From positions 682,001 through 746,000 of the forward strand of contig CAVTWL010000005.1 of NCBI GenBank assembly GCA_963738375.1: 64,000 bases of DNA, written 5' to 3'. Positions within the stretch are counted from its first letter, which is position 1; each line of letters opens with the position of its first letter. Of this stretch, positions 15,958 through 23,677 are shown piece by piece. The notes below the pieces were generated by a model that was given only the letters and a program-made list of their open reading frames with translations, searched no databases and was not told where the DNA came from. The position numbers were made by a program, and so were the translations under genes. Source of the stretch: Bog-159 sp963738375 (GTDB taxonomy: Bacteria > Acidobacteriota > Terriglobia > Bryobacterales > Bryobacteraceae).

Positions 15958-17227
15958 TCGTACTCTCCTAAAGAATGCGCTCGACATTCCGTATTTCGGC
16001 TAATACCAGTGCACGCGCAACGCCACCTCGAGTCATAGTGACAATAGGGCGTTCGCGTTACGCTCGCAGTCGAATACGCAGGTGTAGAATTTGTTCCATC
16101 GAGTGCGCATTGTGCATCAATCGCGGAGGGACCGGCCGGCAAACCAAGACATCACGGCTACAGTTGGCGGCGCACTCGCTATACAGCTCTCTGCTTGCAA
16201 CAGATCGCTGAACGCGCCGGGATGGGTGTACGGCCCATCTTGATGGATCCGTCAGACTGCTCCGCCGCGGTGCGAGCGGAAACGTAGACCAGCGAACGGG
16301 CCAAGCGGCGCACGAAGCTGCAACAATGCAATCGCCAGTTCGCGGGCGTTTGCCGTACAATTCCTCCGTCTCGACGGAAGTCCAGGTCATCAACTTGGTG
16401 TTTTCCATTGCCATTTGCCATTACCTGCTCGGCGCGAAGGTGTTGGTGCAACAGCGCCGGTTCCCCAAAGAAACTGATTCTGACCATAGACGGATCGTCC
16501 TTTCTTATGTTCGAGAGAACTGCGATCGGTGTCATGCTTGCCATGCCCACCGCAAGCAATTGACGTACCGCATAGTACCTTTGCTCACGCAAGCCAGAGG
16601 GCAACTTCGACTTCATCTGCGCGTCAAAATGAGCAGCCGAACGCCTGCTCGACCGCATTTGGTCATTCAGCGATATGCGACTGGTATTGGCTTTAGCTTG
16701 GTTGGCCGCCTGCTATTTTCCGACCACGCGTTACAGCTTCTGCTCCACCGGCGGATCACGGTTGCACAATTGCTCGCAGAGGCGGCGATTTTGCAAGCGA
16801 TCGGCAAAGCGCCGGGACAGCCGGTTGAAGTCACGCTGCGCAAGCGACCCGGCGGCGTTACCCGCTGTAAGCCGTTGAAGCACGCCCCACCAGCGCGCGA
16901 GAATTTTGAGCCTGCTTCCAGCGCCCGCCGGACCCTCACAAAAGCGCATTCGCAAACTCCTCGAGTTTCAAGCCGGAACTCAGACCCCGGCGCGGAATCG
17001 TCCGCTCTCTAAACCATGTGTGGCGGCATTCAGGCCGAAGAAAACATGTGCGAGTTGCCGCCATCGGCAGCGCGTAAGGCTGAGAAACACGCGGCTACAC
17101 CTCGCGCCCGCGGGCGCCCGCGCGTCTTCACACTCGCCTACCGGTACAGATACCTGCGGAAGGTTGGAAACGAATGAACGGCGCCTCCGCCGGAGAAGAG
17201 CTTGCAATTAGCCCTTGCAACGAAAAG
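15958..17227. other. 1.27-kb region without a convincing gene
   Basis: Both strands have open frames here, but none matches a family I know, none has a good ribosome-binding site, and predicted products are rich in Arg, Ser and Cys in patterns typical of non-coding frames. Base composition is visibly less GC-rich than the flanking genes. One stretch (minus strand, 16731-16955) gives a basic helical peptide ending RRLCEQLCNRDPPVEQKL that could be a remnant. The 5' end holds the 14-bp element shared with the oleate hydratase region. Confidence 0.55.
16003..16016. promoter_or_regulatory. 14-bp element upstream of the stress gene
   Basis: ATACCAGTGCACGC, identical to the copy at 2766, lies 46 bases upstream of the stress-gene start. 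The reverse strand reads GCGTGCACTGGTAT in the direction of transcription at both sites. No sigma-54 or clear sigma-70 spacing fits it. It could be an activator site for the two minus-strand units of the island. Confidence 0.25.
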
Positions 17228-18280
17228 CTAAAAATCAACAGAAGTGTTCTCTTTGGCGCTGTGGGCGCTCAAAAGGTAATGAGACACGACCCACTCACTC
17301 CCTTCCGCATAGCCGAATGACTCGGCGCAGGCCATCAGGAAAACCCGCCATCGGACCAGCCAGCGGCGCGTTTCGGACTCGCCGTAGGTGTTGGCGAATA
17401 TCGTCAGCGCCTCGCGGCGATGCTGGTCCAACTGACTCAGCCAGGCTTCGGCTGTCTTCCGATAGTGAGTGCCGTTAAAGGTCCAGTGATTGCGAATGCG
17501 GAAATGCTCCTGAAAATGGAGCAGCAGATCCGCGCTGGGCATGAGTCCCCCGGTGAAAAAATGCCGCGCCATCCAATCGGAGGCGTCTTTGGCTTCGAAT
17601 GGATAGGCGAAATCGCGGTGCGCGAACACGTGGATGAAGAGCAGCCCGCCAGGGTTTGTCCAGCTCGCGATCTTTTCAAGTAGCGCCGCATAGTTGCGCA
17701 TGTGCTCGAACATCTCGATCGAAACCACGCGGTCGAAGCGGCGATCGCTGGCGAACGAGTTCATGTCGGCGGTGACGATATCCAGATTGCGAAGGCCGCG
17801 CCGCCGGATCTCGCCATCGATGTATTCTTTCTGCGTTCGTGAGTTGGACACGCCTGTTATGCGGCTGTCGGGAAATCGCTCGGCGGCGTACAGCGAGAAG
17901 GATCCCCAACCGCAGCCCAGTTCCAGGACCGTTTGACCGTTCCGCAAGCAGGCCCGATCGGCCGACAGATCCAGCATGGCATCTTCGGCGGCGGCCAGGG
18001 TAGCCGTTCCCGCGGGCCAGTACGCGCTGCTGTATTTCAGGCGCGGTCCCAGAATGAGCCGGAAGAATTCCGTGGGCACTTCGTAATGCTGGCTGTTGGC
18101 GGCGCTGGTATCGATGGCGATCGGACCACTGCGCAGGCTCCCGATGAAGGCGGCTTTCCGCCGTGCGCGGCTCTCGTCAGCGAGCCGCTGCTTCAGCAGC
18201 CGGCGAATGCCGTAACGGATCAGCCAATCGGGCAGTACGTCCTTTTCCAACAACGACACATTCAGCTCCGCGGGAACCAC
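17228..18280 (-). CDS. CFA-synthase-like SAM methyltransferase (operon distal)
   Basis: The 350-residue SAM-dependent methyltransferase belongs to the cyclopropane-fatty-acid synthase superfamily. It has the substrate-binding lead-in HYEVPTEFFRLILGPRLKYS, SAM motif I LELGCGWGSFSLYAAE, and VSIEMFEHMRNYAALLEKI followed by GGLLFIHVFAHRDFAYPFE. The C-terminal half (HFFTGGLMPSADLLLHFQEH and NGTHYRKTAEAWL) resembles the branch that includes plant coclaurine N-methyltransferase-like proteins more than E. coli Cfa. The substrate may therefore be a lipid head group, an amine or an acyl chain. It overlaps the DUF1295 gene by 19 bases and is the last gene of the carH operon. Confidence 0.85.
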   Translation of the reverse strand: MVPAELNVSLLEKDVLPDWLIRYGIRRLLKQRLADESRARRKAAFIGSLRSGPIAIDTSAANSQHYEVPTEFFRLILGPRLKYSSAYWPAGTATLAAAEDAMLDLSADRACLRNGQTVLELGCGWGSFSLYAAERFPDSRITGVSNSRTQKEYIDGEIRRRGLRNLDIVTADMNSFASDRRFDRVVSIEMFEHMRNYAALLEKIASWTNPGGLLFIHVFAHRDFAYPFEAKDASDWMARHFFTGGLMPSADLLLHFQEHFRIRNHWTFNGTHYRKTAEAWLSQLDQHRREALTIFANTYGESETRRWLVRWRVFLMACAESFGYAEGSEWVVSHYLLSAHSAKENTSVDF

Positions 18281-19038
18281 GGGACGAAGGCGCTGGTGGT
18301 TTCCCGATAGCGCCGGTACTCATCGCCGCGGCTGCGCAGCGCCTGCGCTTCCGTCGCGGGAATGCCGCTCACTTTGAAGAGGAAGAAGAGAATCAGGGCT
18401 GGCGAAATCAGGCCGGCGAACCCGGCGTGAGCGGGCAGAGCGACTAAAGCAAATGCCACCCAGATGAGCCATTCGAAGAAATAGTTGGGATGGCGAGAGT
18501 AGCGCCAAAGCCCCGTACGACAGGTCTTGCCGCGATTCGCCGAATTCGACTTAAAGGCGTTGAGTTGCAGATCGGCCGCGGCTTCCCCCGTCATGGCAAT
18601 CAGCCATAACCCGGCGCCCGCGATTTCAAGGGCGGAAAACGCCGGCTCGATATTGCGCGCCGCCAACAAAAACGGAGCGGAAAGCACCACGCAAACGAGC
18701 GCCTGGAATTCAAAAAACAGCAGGAATTTGAGTGCGATGTGGGTTCCCCAGTCGTTGCGCAACTGCACGTAGCGGCCTTCTTCGGGATGCCCGATCACGC
18801 GCGTGACAATCAGATAGATCGCCAGGCGCAGGCCCCAGATGGCCGCCATGGCCGCGATTAGAATGCGGCGCGGCTCCCAGCCGTCGCTCATGGCGGCGTA
18901 GAGGCAGCCCAGTTGAGCCAGTCCGGCCGCCCAGCCGGCGTCCACAATCGCGGCATTGCGCAGCGGAAAATGGATCAGCCAAAGCAGCAGCATGAGGAGG
19001 GCGACCGCAGCGCCGCCGGTCGCGATGAGCTGGATCAT
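18262..19038 (-). CDS. DUF1295 membrane protein (steroid 5-alpha-reductase-like)
   Basis: The 258-residue protein has about six membrane helices and the C-terminal signature of the DUF1295/ICMT-like fold: GLWRYSRHPNYFFEWLIWVA, then IPATEAQALRSRGDEYRRY. Members reduce or methylate lipid substrates with a cofactor bound by the C-terminal loop, and several sit beside CFA-like genes. The start overlaps the DUF2062 stop in an ATGA arrangement. Given its neighbours, a fatty-acyl or isoprenoid chain is a likely substrate, but no specific reaction can be assigned. Confidence 0.85.
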   Translation of the reverse strand: MIQLIATGGAAVALLMLLLWLIHFPLRNAAIVDAGWAAGLAQLGCLYAAMSDGWEPRRILIAAMAAIWGLRLAIYLIVTRVIGHPEEGRYVQLRNDWGTHIALKFLLFFEFQALVCVVLSAPFLLAARNIEPAFSALEIAGAGLWLIAMTGEAAADLQLNAFKSNSANRGKTCRTGLWRYSRHPNYFFEWLIWVAFALVALPAHAGFAGLISPALILFFLFKVSGIPATEAQALRSRGDEYRRYRETTSAFVPWFPRS

Positions 19039-19499
19039 GAAGCGGGCGCCTCACGCGTCCAGACGCGTCGCAAGAGGGGAGCGGTCAATAAATAAATCGA
19101 GAGTGCCACCGCGGCGCCGACCAGGAGCCATGCAACCAGAGCATGCAGGGTGGCGGTCCATAGCGTGAGGATGGCGTGCCAGGCATCGGCATGAATCATG
19201 GCCAGGATGGCCGATACGGAGAGCGCCGGCGCCTTCACGCTGAAAATCCGCGCCCCCAGGCGCAGGAACGGGACCAGCAGCGCCAGTTGCAAAGGCCACG
19301 CCAGCCCGTTCACCAATTGTATGGCCGGAAGGTTCAAGCGCAGAGCGATGGCCGTGATCGTACATAGCAGACTGGTCGAGCCGAGCACGGGAGTAACCCC
19401 CAAAGCAACGCCAAGCGCAACGGTCAGAGCGATCTTATGCGGAGACATGCCCTGCCGCAAGAGCTCGACAAACGGTTGGATGAGTCTGCGTCGGATCAT
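19035..19499 (-). CDS. DUF2062 membrane protein
   Basis: The 154-residue protein matches DUF2062: a basic N-terminus (MIRRRLIQPFVELLRQGMSP), the HKIALTVALGVALGVTPVLG motif, and two or three further helices. The family is often fused to or beside glycosyltransferases and lipid enzymes; its function is unknown. It is coupled by 4-base overlaps to the genes on both sides, so it should be made in step with them. Confidence 0.82.
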   Translation of the reverse strand: MIRRRLIQPFVELLRQGMSPHKIALTVALGVALGVTPVLGSTSLLCTITAIALRLNLPAIQLVNGLAWPLQLALLVPFLRLGARIFSVKAPALSVSAILAMIHADAWHAILTLWTATLHALVAWLLVGAAVALSIYLLTAPLLRRVWTREAPAS

Positions 19500-19828
19500 G
19501 CGCGCTTCCAGAGAATGGTTTCGGCCCGCTCAGCAGGCGCCAGACGGTACAACTGGAGGAGCACATAAAACGACGTGGCGATATTTCCCAGACCCATGAT
19601 CAACAGGAACCACAGCGCGCGCGGCCACACGCCGCGCTCTTTGTAAAAGACCCACGCGTAGAAAATCAAGAATCCCGAATAAGCGTCGTACAAGGTCGCC
19701 ATCGCCCACGGGTTGTTGGCATACGCGGGCCAAGCCTGCCACAAGCTGACCGAGAGGCTGGTACGAATGGTGGCCGCGCTCATCCAGATGAAAATTGCCG
19801 CGCACAGCAGTTTCAACGACAACTTCAT
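19496..19828 (-). CDS. DUF1475-like small membrane protein
   Basis: The 110-residue protein has three hydrophobic segments (LSLKLLCAAIFIWMSAATI, YDAYSGFLIFYAWVFYKE and ALWFLLIMGLGNIATSFYVL) and ends in a short polar tail. The pattern AMATLYDAYSGFLIFYAW is like DUF1475 proteins, which are known near LitR/CarH-type regulators. It begins within the carH stop (4-base overlap) and ends within the DUF2062 start. Function unknown. Confidence 0.75.
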   Translation of the reverse strand: MKLSLKLLCAAIFIWMSAATIRTSLSVSLWQAWPAYANNPWAMATLYDAYSGFLIFYAWVFYKERGVWPRALWFLLIMGLGNIATSFYVLLQLYRLAPAERAETILWKRA

Positions 19829-20757
19829 GACCTGGCCTGCTTCAGCCTTTCCAGGCTCGCGGTCAACGCGTGAAAGTCGTCCAGAATAAGCATACGCCCG
19901 CTGCGTATCCCTCCAACCGACCCCTGAGCGCCGCGTCCGCCGAGCCAGATTTCGGTGCTCTGCGGCAACCCGGCGGCGACCGCCCTGAGGGTGCCGGTAA
20001 GTCCCTCGCCTGGCGCAAGGGCCACAATGCCCAAGATCACGACAGCCGCGGAGACCAGCGTCGCGGCGGAGACGATTTCCCGGGCGGGTAGATTCGGACC
20101 GAGGTAGAGAACCTCGTAACCCGCCGACACGGCCAGCATGGCCGCCGCCAGAATTCCAAACTCATGCAGTTCACCCGGCGGCGTGGCGAACAGCAGCGTG
20201 GTGGCGGGACGGGCCGGCTGATATTGGCGAATGAGGCTTCCTAACAGGTTGCGCAGGATGCCGGATGTCATGTGCTCCTGCGCCACGTTGAAGCTTCCGT
20301 TGTGCCAGCGCTCGCCGACCAGTTCCATCAGCGGAAGAACCACTTCATGGATGAGATCCGGAATGGTGAGTGTGGCCGCCAAACGGCCCAACTCGCGGTC
20401 GGCGGCATAGGCATCGAAGGCTTCGATTGCTCCCACCACCGTTTCCAAAAGTACGCGCGGAGGCACGCCCGCCGCTTGAGACATCGTCTGTGTGGCGTCG
20501 GCTGCCGTCTTGACCAGAGCCTCAAGCTGTTCATCGCTTAGTTGTGCAGCTTGGCCAATCGCGTAGCCGGCGGCTAAAGCGTCGCGCAGCAGCGTTAATC
20601 GGTGGATTTGACCTTCGTCGTAAACTCGGCCTCGCGCCGTCCGCGACGGAACCACGGCTTCATAGCGGCGTTCCCACGCCCGTAGAGTATCGATACTAAT
20701 ACCGGTCAGCTTGGAGGCGGCGCGAATGGGGTAACTGGCGCCGGCTTTTTTCATCAC
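19825..20757 (-). CDS. CarH/LitR-type B12-dependent light-sensing MerR repressor
   Basis: Residues 10-75 form a MerR DNA-binding domain (IRAASKLTGISIDTLRAWER, then the wing RRYEAVVPSRTARGRVYDEG). The rest is a cobalamin-binding module. It has the light-sensor signature W-x9-E-H (W151, E161-H162) of the helix bundle that caps adenosylcobalamin, and the B12-binding motif E-x-H-x-x-G (ELHEFG, H198). In known CarH proteins the dark form with adenosylcobalamin is a tetramer that binds operators over the -35 box, and light breaks it. The promoter fits a leaderless start at the GTG (20757); the ATG three bases later is the alternative. It heads a five-gene operon and is divergent from a desaturase operon. 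Confidence 0.92.
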   Translation of the reverse strand: MMKKAGASYPIRAASKLTGISIDTLRAWERRYEAVVPSRTARGRVYDEGQIHRLTLLRDALAAGYAIGQAAQLSDEQLEALVKTAADATQTMSQAAGVPPRVLLETVVGAIEAFDAYAADRELGRLAATLTIPDLIHEVVLPLMELVGERWHNGSFNVAQEHMTSGILRNLLGSLIRQYQPARPATTLLFATPPGELHEFGILAAAMLAVSAGYEVLYLGPNLPAREIVSAATLVSAAVVILGIVALAPGEGLTGTLRAVAAGLPQSTEIWLGGRGAQGSVGGIRSGRMLILDDFHALTASLERLKQARS

Positions 20758-20764
20758 AATTGCA

Positions 20765-20794
20765 ATGATAGAACGGCTGGTTACATATTGTCAA
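20765..20794 (-). promoter_or_regulatory. minus-strand promoter of the carH operon
   Basis: Read on the minus strand: -35 TTGACA (20794-20789), 18-base spacer, -10 TATCAT (20770-20765). Transcription should begin near 20758, so the mRNA would start at or within a base or two of the GTG codon at 20757. No ribosome-binding site precedes the start, which supports a leaderless message. The -35 lies within the left arm of the operator palindrome, so CarH would repress its own gene. Confidence 0.7.
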
Positions 20795-20822
20795 GCAATT
20801 GTCATGGACAAATACTTGACAA
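20788..20822. promoter_or_regulatory. palindromic CarH operator with four boxes
   Basis: A 35-base region centred on 20805 has four boxes: TTGTCAA (20788-20794), TTGTC (20799-20803), GACAA (20807-20811) and TTGACAA (20816-20822). Left and right halves are perfect inverted copies in the boxes, and within each half the boxes repeat every 11 bp, about one helical turn. An 11-bp repeat is the spacing known for CarH operators. The outer boxes coincide with the -35 elements of the two divergent promoters, so one bound assembly could shut both. Confidence 0.75.
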
Positions 20823-20844
20823 TGGACCAACTCAACGTTATTCT
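20816..20844 (+). promoter_or_regulatory. plus-strand promoter of the desaturase operon
   Basis: -35 TTGACA (20816-20821), 17-base spacer, -10 TATTCT (20839-20844). The expected transcription start, 6-7 bases on, falls at about 20850-20851, which is the GTG start codon of the desaturase. There is no ribosome-binding site, so this message also appears leaderless. The -35 is part of the right arm of the operator. Confidence 0.72.
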
Positions 20845-20850
20845 GAAAAC

Positions 20851-21672
20851 GTGCAGGACCGCGAACATCGTTACCGTTTCGGCGCCGTGTTGCCTTTCGC
20901 ACTGATCCATCTGGGAGCGTTAGCGGCCTTTGTCGTCCCGTACTCGCCCCGGCTTGCGATTCTTGCCGCGGCGATGTTCAGTATCCGCATGTTCGGGGTC
21001 ACGGCCGGATACCATCGCTATTTCAGCCACAGAAGCTACAAGCTGGGCCGCGCCGCGCAGTTCCTGTTGGCCGTTCTGGCGCAGTCGTCCGGACAGAAGG
21101 GCGTGCTTTGGTGGGCTGCTCTGCATCGCGAGCATCACCGTCACGCCGACCGCGAGGAGGACATCCATTCGCCCTGGCAGCGCGGGTTCTGGTGGTCGCA
21201 CGCGGGTTGGGTCCTGTCCAACGAACATGACAGCTACGATCCCAAACTGATCGCGGACTTCGCCAAATTCCCGGAATTACGCTGGCTCGATCGTCACCAC
21301 TGGGTGCCTGCGGTCGCGCTGGCGGCTGTACTGGCGCTGTCGGGTCCGGGCGTATTCGTCTGGGGCTATCTCGTTTCCACCGTGTTGCTCTACCACTGCA
21401 CGTTTGCGATCAACTCCATGGCGCATCTGTTCGGCACGCGCCGCTTCGACACGCCGGACCACAGCCGCAACAACTGGCTGCTGGCGCTTGTCACCTTCGG
21501 CGAAGGCTGGCACAATAATCATCACTTCTCCATGGGAAGCTGTCGCCAGGGCTTGCGCTGGTGGGAAATCGATATTACCTATGGCGTGCTGAAACTGCTG
21601 GCGCTGCTTGGCATCGCCCGGGACCTACGCCCCTTCCGCGTTCCCGCGCCGCGTACGCAAGGTTCGAAATAA
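20851..21672 (+). CDS. membrane fatty-acid (acyl-CoA/phospholipid) desaturase
   Basis: Di-iron membrane desaturase of 273 residues. The three histidine boxes are present in order: GYHRYFSHRSY, LHREHHRHAD and EGWHNNHHFS. Spacing and the WWEIDITYGVLKLL tail match delta-9-type stearoyl desaturases, which introduce a cis double bond using oxygen and an electron donor. I place the start at the GTG at 20851 because the promoter -10 lies only six bases before it; a longer frame back to 20788 would start inside the operator. The stop overlaps the next ATG (TAATG). The double bond it makes is the likely substrate for the downstream methylating enzymes. Confidence 0.9.
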   Translation: MQDREHRYRFGAVLPFALIHLGALAAFVVPYSPRLAILAAAMFSIRMFGVTAGYHRYFSHRSYKLGRAAQFLLAVLAQSSGQKGVLWWAALHREHHRHADREEDIHSPWQRGFWWSHAGWVLSNEHDSYDPKLIADFAKFPELRWLDRHHWVPAVALAAVLALSGPGVFVWGYLVSTVLLYHCTFAINSMAHLFGTRRFDTPDHSRNNWLLALVTFGEGWHNNHHFSMGSCRQGLRWWEIDITYGVLKLLALLGIARDLRPFRVPAPRTQGSK

Positions 21673-22919
21673 TGCGCATTGCGGTCATCGGAAGCGGTAT
21701 CGCTGGCATGGCAGCCGCATATTATCTCAGCCGCAAGCACGATGTGTTCCTGTTCGAGAAGGAGCCACGCCTGGGCGGGCACACGCATACGGTAGAAGTG
21801 CGAAGCAGTCGCGGACCGCTGCCCGTCGACACTGGCTTCATCGTTCACAATGACCGCACCTACCCGAACCTGGTAAAGTTGCTTGCCCAACTGGGCGTGG
21901 AAACGCAGCCCAGCGACATGTCGTTCGGCGTGGCCTGCCGCAGCACCGGATTCGAGTATTCGAGCCGCGGTCTCGGAGGATTCTACGCGCAGCGCTCCAA
22001 CCTGCTGCGTGCCGGCCAGCACCGCCTGCTGCGCGAAATCCTGCGCTTCAACCGCGAAGCGCCCGCGGCTCTCGATACGCCCGAGGACGCCAACATCACA
22101 TTGGGCGAGTTAATGACGCGCGGCCGCTATTCGGACCAGTTCACGGAGCGATACCTGTACCCCATGGCGTCGGCGGTTTGGTCCATGGCGCCGGAGTCCA
22201 TTCACGCTTTTCCCGCGCAAACGTTGCTGCGGTTTTTTCAGAACCACGGCATGCTGGGCATCAATACGCATCCGCAATGGAAGGTGATTCGTGGCGGAAG
22301 TTCCACCTACGTCGCTCCCCTTACCGCACCTTACAAAGACCGGATCTACACGGACATTCTGATTCGCTCCGTAGCGCGGGAGCCGGGCTCCGTGACCGTT
22401 TACTTTTGGCATCGTCCGGAAATGGTCTTCGATCAGGTGGTTTTCGCCTGCCATGGCAATCAGATTCTGCCGTTGCTCGATCCGGCTGCCGATATTGAGA
22501 AGGATATCCTCTCCGGCTTTGCCACCGCCCGCAACGAGGTGTCGCTGCATACCGATTCCTCGCTGCTGCCAAAGCGGCCCAGCGCGCGGGCATCCTGGAA
22601 TTACCTGTTGAAGCCGGATGCGCGCGGCGGCGCGACGGTTACCTATCACATGAACCGCCTGCAATCGTTCGATCTGCCGGAAGACTACTGCGTCACGTTA
22701 AACGGCAGCGCGGAAATTGCCCGCGCTAAAGTGGTACGGCGCCTGGAATATCATCACCCGATCTACACGCGAGCGGCCGTCGCGGCGCAGTCGCGCTGGA
22801 GCGAGATCAGCGGACGCAATCGCACGCACTACTGCGGCGCGTATTGGTTCAACGGCTTTCACGAAGACGGATTGAATTCGGCGTTGCGTGTGGCGCGCGC
22901 GCTGGGGGTAGAGTGCTAG
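21672..22919 (+). CDS. FAD-dependent oxidoreductase (amine-oxidase-like)
   Basis: The 415-residue flavoprotein has the N-terminal FAD fold MRIAVIGSGIAGMAAAYYLS and the following FLFEKEPRLGGHTHTVEV, with VDTGFIVHNDRTYPNL next. This protein type (NAD/FAD-binding, COG2907-like) is regularly found beside DUF1365 and CFA-like genes. In other bacteria a flavoprotein and a CFA-like methyltransferase cooperate to make methylated, tuberculostearic-type or furan fatty acids. It overlaps the desaturase stop by one base and the DUF1365 start by seven, so all are co-translated. The exact reaction here is not known. Confidence 0.88.
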   Translation: MRIAVIGSGIAGMAAAYYLSRKHDVFLFEKEPRLGGHTHTVEVRSSRGPLPVDTGFIVHNDRTYPNLVKLLAQLGVETQPSDMSFGVACRSTGFEYSSRGLGGFYAQRSNLLRAGQHRLLREILRFNREAPAALDTPEDANITLGELMTRGRYSDQFTERYLYPMASAVWSMAPESIHAFPAQTLLRFFQNHGMLGINTHPQWKVIRGGSSTYVAPLTAPYKDRIYTDILIRSVAREPGSVTVYFWHRPEMVFDQVVFACHGNQILPLLDPAADIEKDILSGFATARNEVSLHTDSSLLPKRPSARASWNYLLKPDARGGATVTYHMNRLQSFDLPEDYCVTLNGSAEIARAKVVRRLEYHHPIYTRAAVAAQSRWSEISGRNRTHYCGAYWFNGFHEDGLNSALRVARALGVEC

Positions 22920-23677
22920 CCGTCGAGTCCAGCCTATACTTCGGAACGCTCCGCCACCGCCGGTTCGGGCCCGCTCGCCACGAGTTTACCTATCCCATCT
23001 TCATGGCTTTTCTGGACGTTGATCGTCTGCCGGAGCTGATGCGTGTCTCGCGTTTGTCCAGCTACAACCGCTTCAACTGGGCGAGTTTTCACGAGAGCGA
23101 TCATTTTGGCGACCCGGCTCTAACGCTTCGCGAGCGGCTGAAGGGGGATGCCGCGGCTTCCGGCATTGACCTGCCGGATGGGCCGATCTTCCTGCTCACG
23201 CATCTCCGTTACCTCGGCTACAACTTCAACCCAGTTTCCTTTTTCTACTGCTACGGGCGCGAAGGCCGCCTCGAATCGGTGCTGGCCGAGGTGAACAGCA
23301 CTTTTGGCGAGAGCCACAATTACTGGCTGTCGCCCGCGAATCGAACCCCCGGCGCGCAAACCTACCGCTCACCCAAAGTCATGCATGTCTCGCCATTTAT
23401 GCCGATGGAACTGGATTATCGCTTTGTACTGCCGCCGCCCGGCGAGCGGCTGATTGCCCACATGGATACGTTCGCCGGCGGCCGCCGTTCCTTCGATGCG
23501 ACTCTATCGCTCGAACGCGCACCCTGGAGTGCGCCGTCGCTGCGCGCAGCCCTACTGCGATTCCCGTGGATGACGGCGGCGGTGACCGCCGCCATCCACT
23601 GGCAAGCCCTGAAACTCTATTTGAAAAAAGTGCCGGTGTTCACGCATCCTGCCCGGCGCCAGGAGAAACACCCGTGA
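22913..23677 (+). CDS. DUF1365 protein
   Basis: The 254-residue protein matches DUF1365 throughout: GTLRHRRFGPARHEFTYPIF, then LLTHLRYLGYNFNPVSFFYC, then MHVSPFMPMELDYRF. The family always travels with the flavoprotein and CFA-like methyltransferase but its activity is unproven. I chose the GTG at 22913, after a GGGGGTAGA sequence; it overlaps the upstream stop. The end overlaps the following GTG in a GTGA arrangement. It probably supports lipid modification at the membrane surface. Confidence 0.88.
   Translation: MLAVESSLYFGTLRHRRFGPARHEFTYPIFMAFLDVDRLPELMRVSRLSSYNRFNWASFHESDHFGDPALTLRERLKGDAAASGIDLPDGPIFLLTHLRYLGYNFNPVSFFYCYGREGRLESVLAEVNSTFGESHNYWLSPANRTPGAQTYRSPKVMHVSPFMPMELDYRFVLPPPGERLIAHMDTFAGGRRSFDATLSLERAPWSAPSLRAALLRFPWMTAAVTAAIHWQALKLYLKKVPVFTHPARRQEKHP

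Noticed and set aside
16003..16030. Sigma-54 promoter upstream of the stress gene
   Set aside because: The GG and GC elements are not 10 bases apart in either copy of the shared motif, so the -24/-12 pattern is not met.
16326..17012. Plus-strand open frame of 228 codons in the 16-17 kb gap
   Set aside because: No ribosome-binding site, no known motif, and Arg/His/Leu-rich composition typical of a non-coding frame. Reported only as part of the gap.
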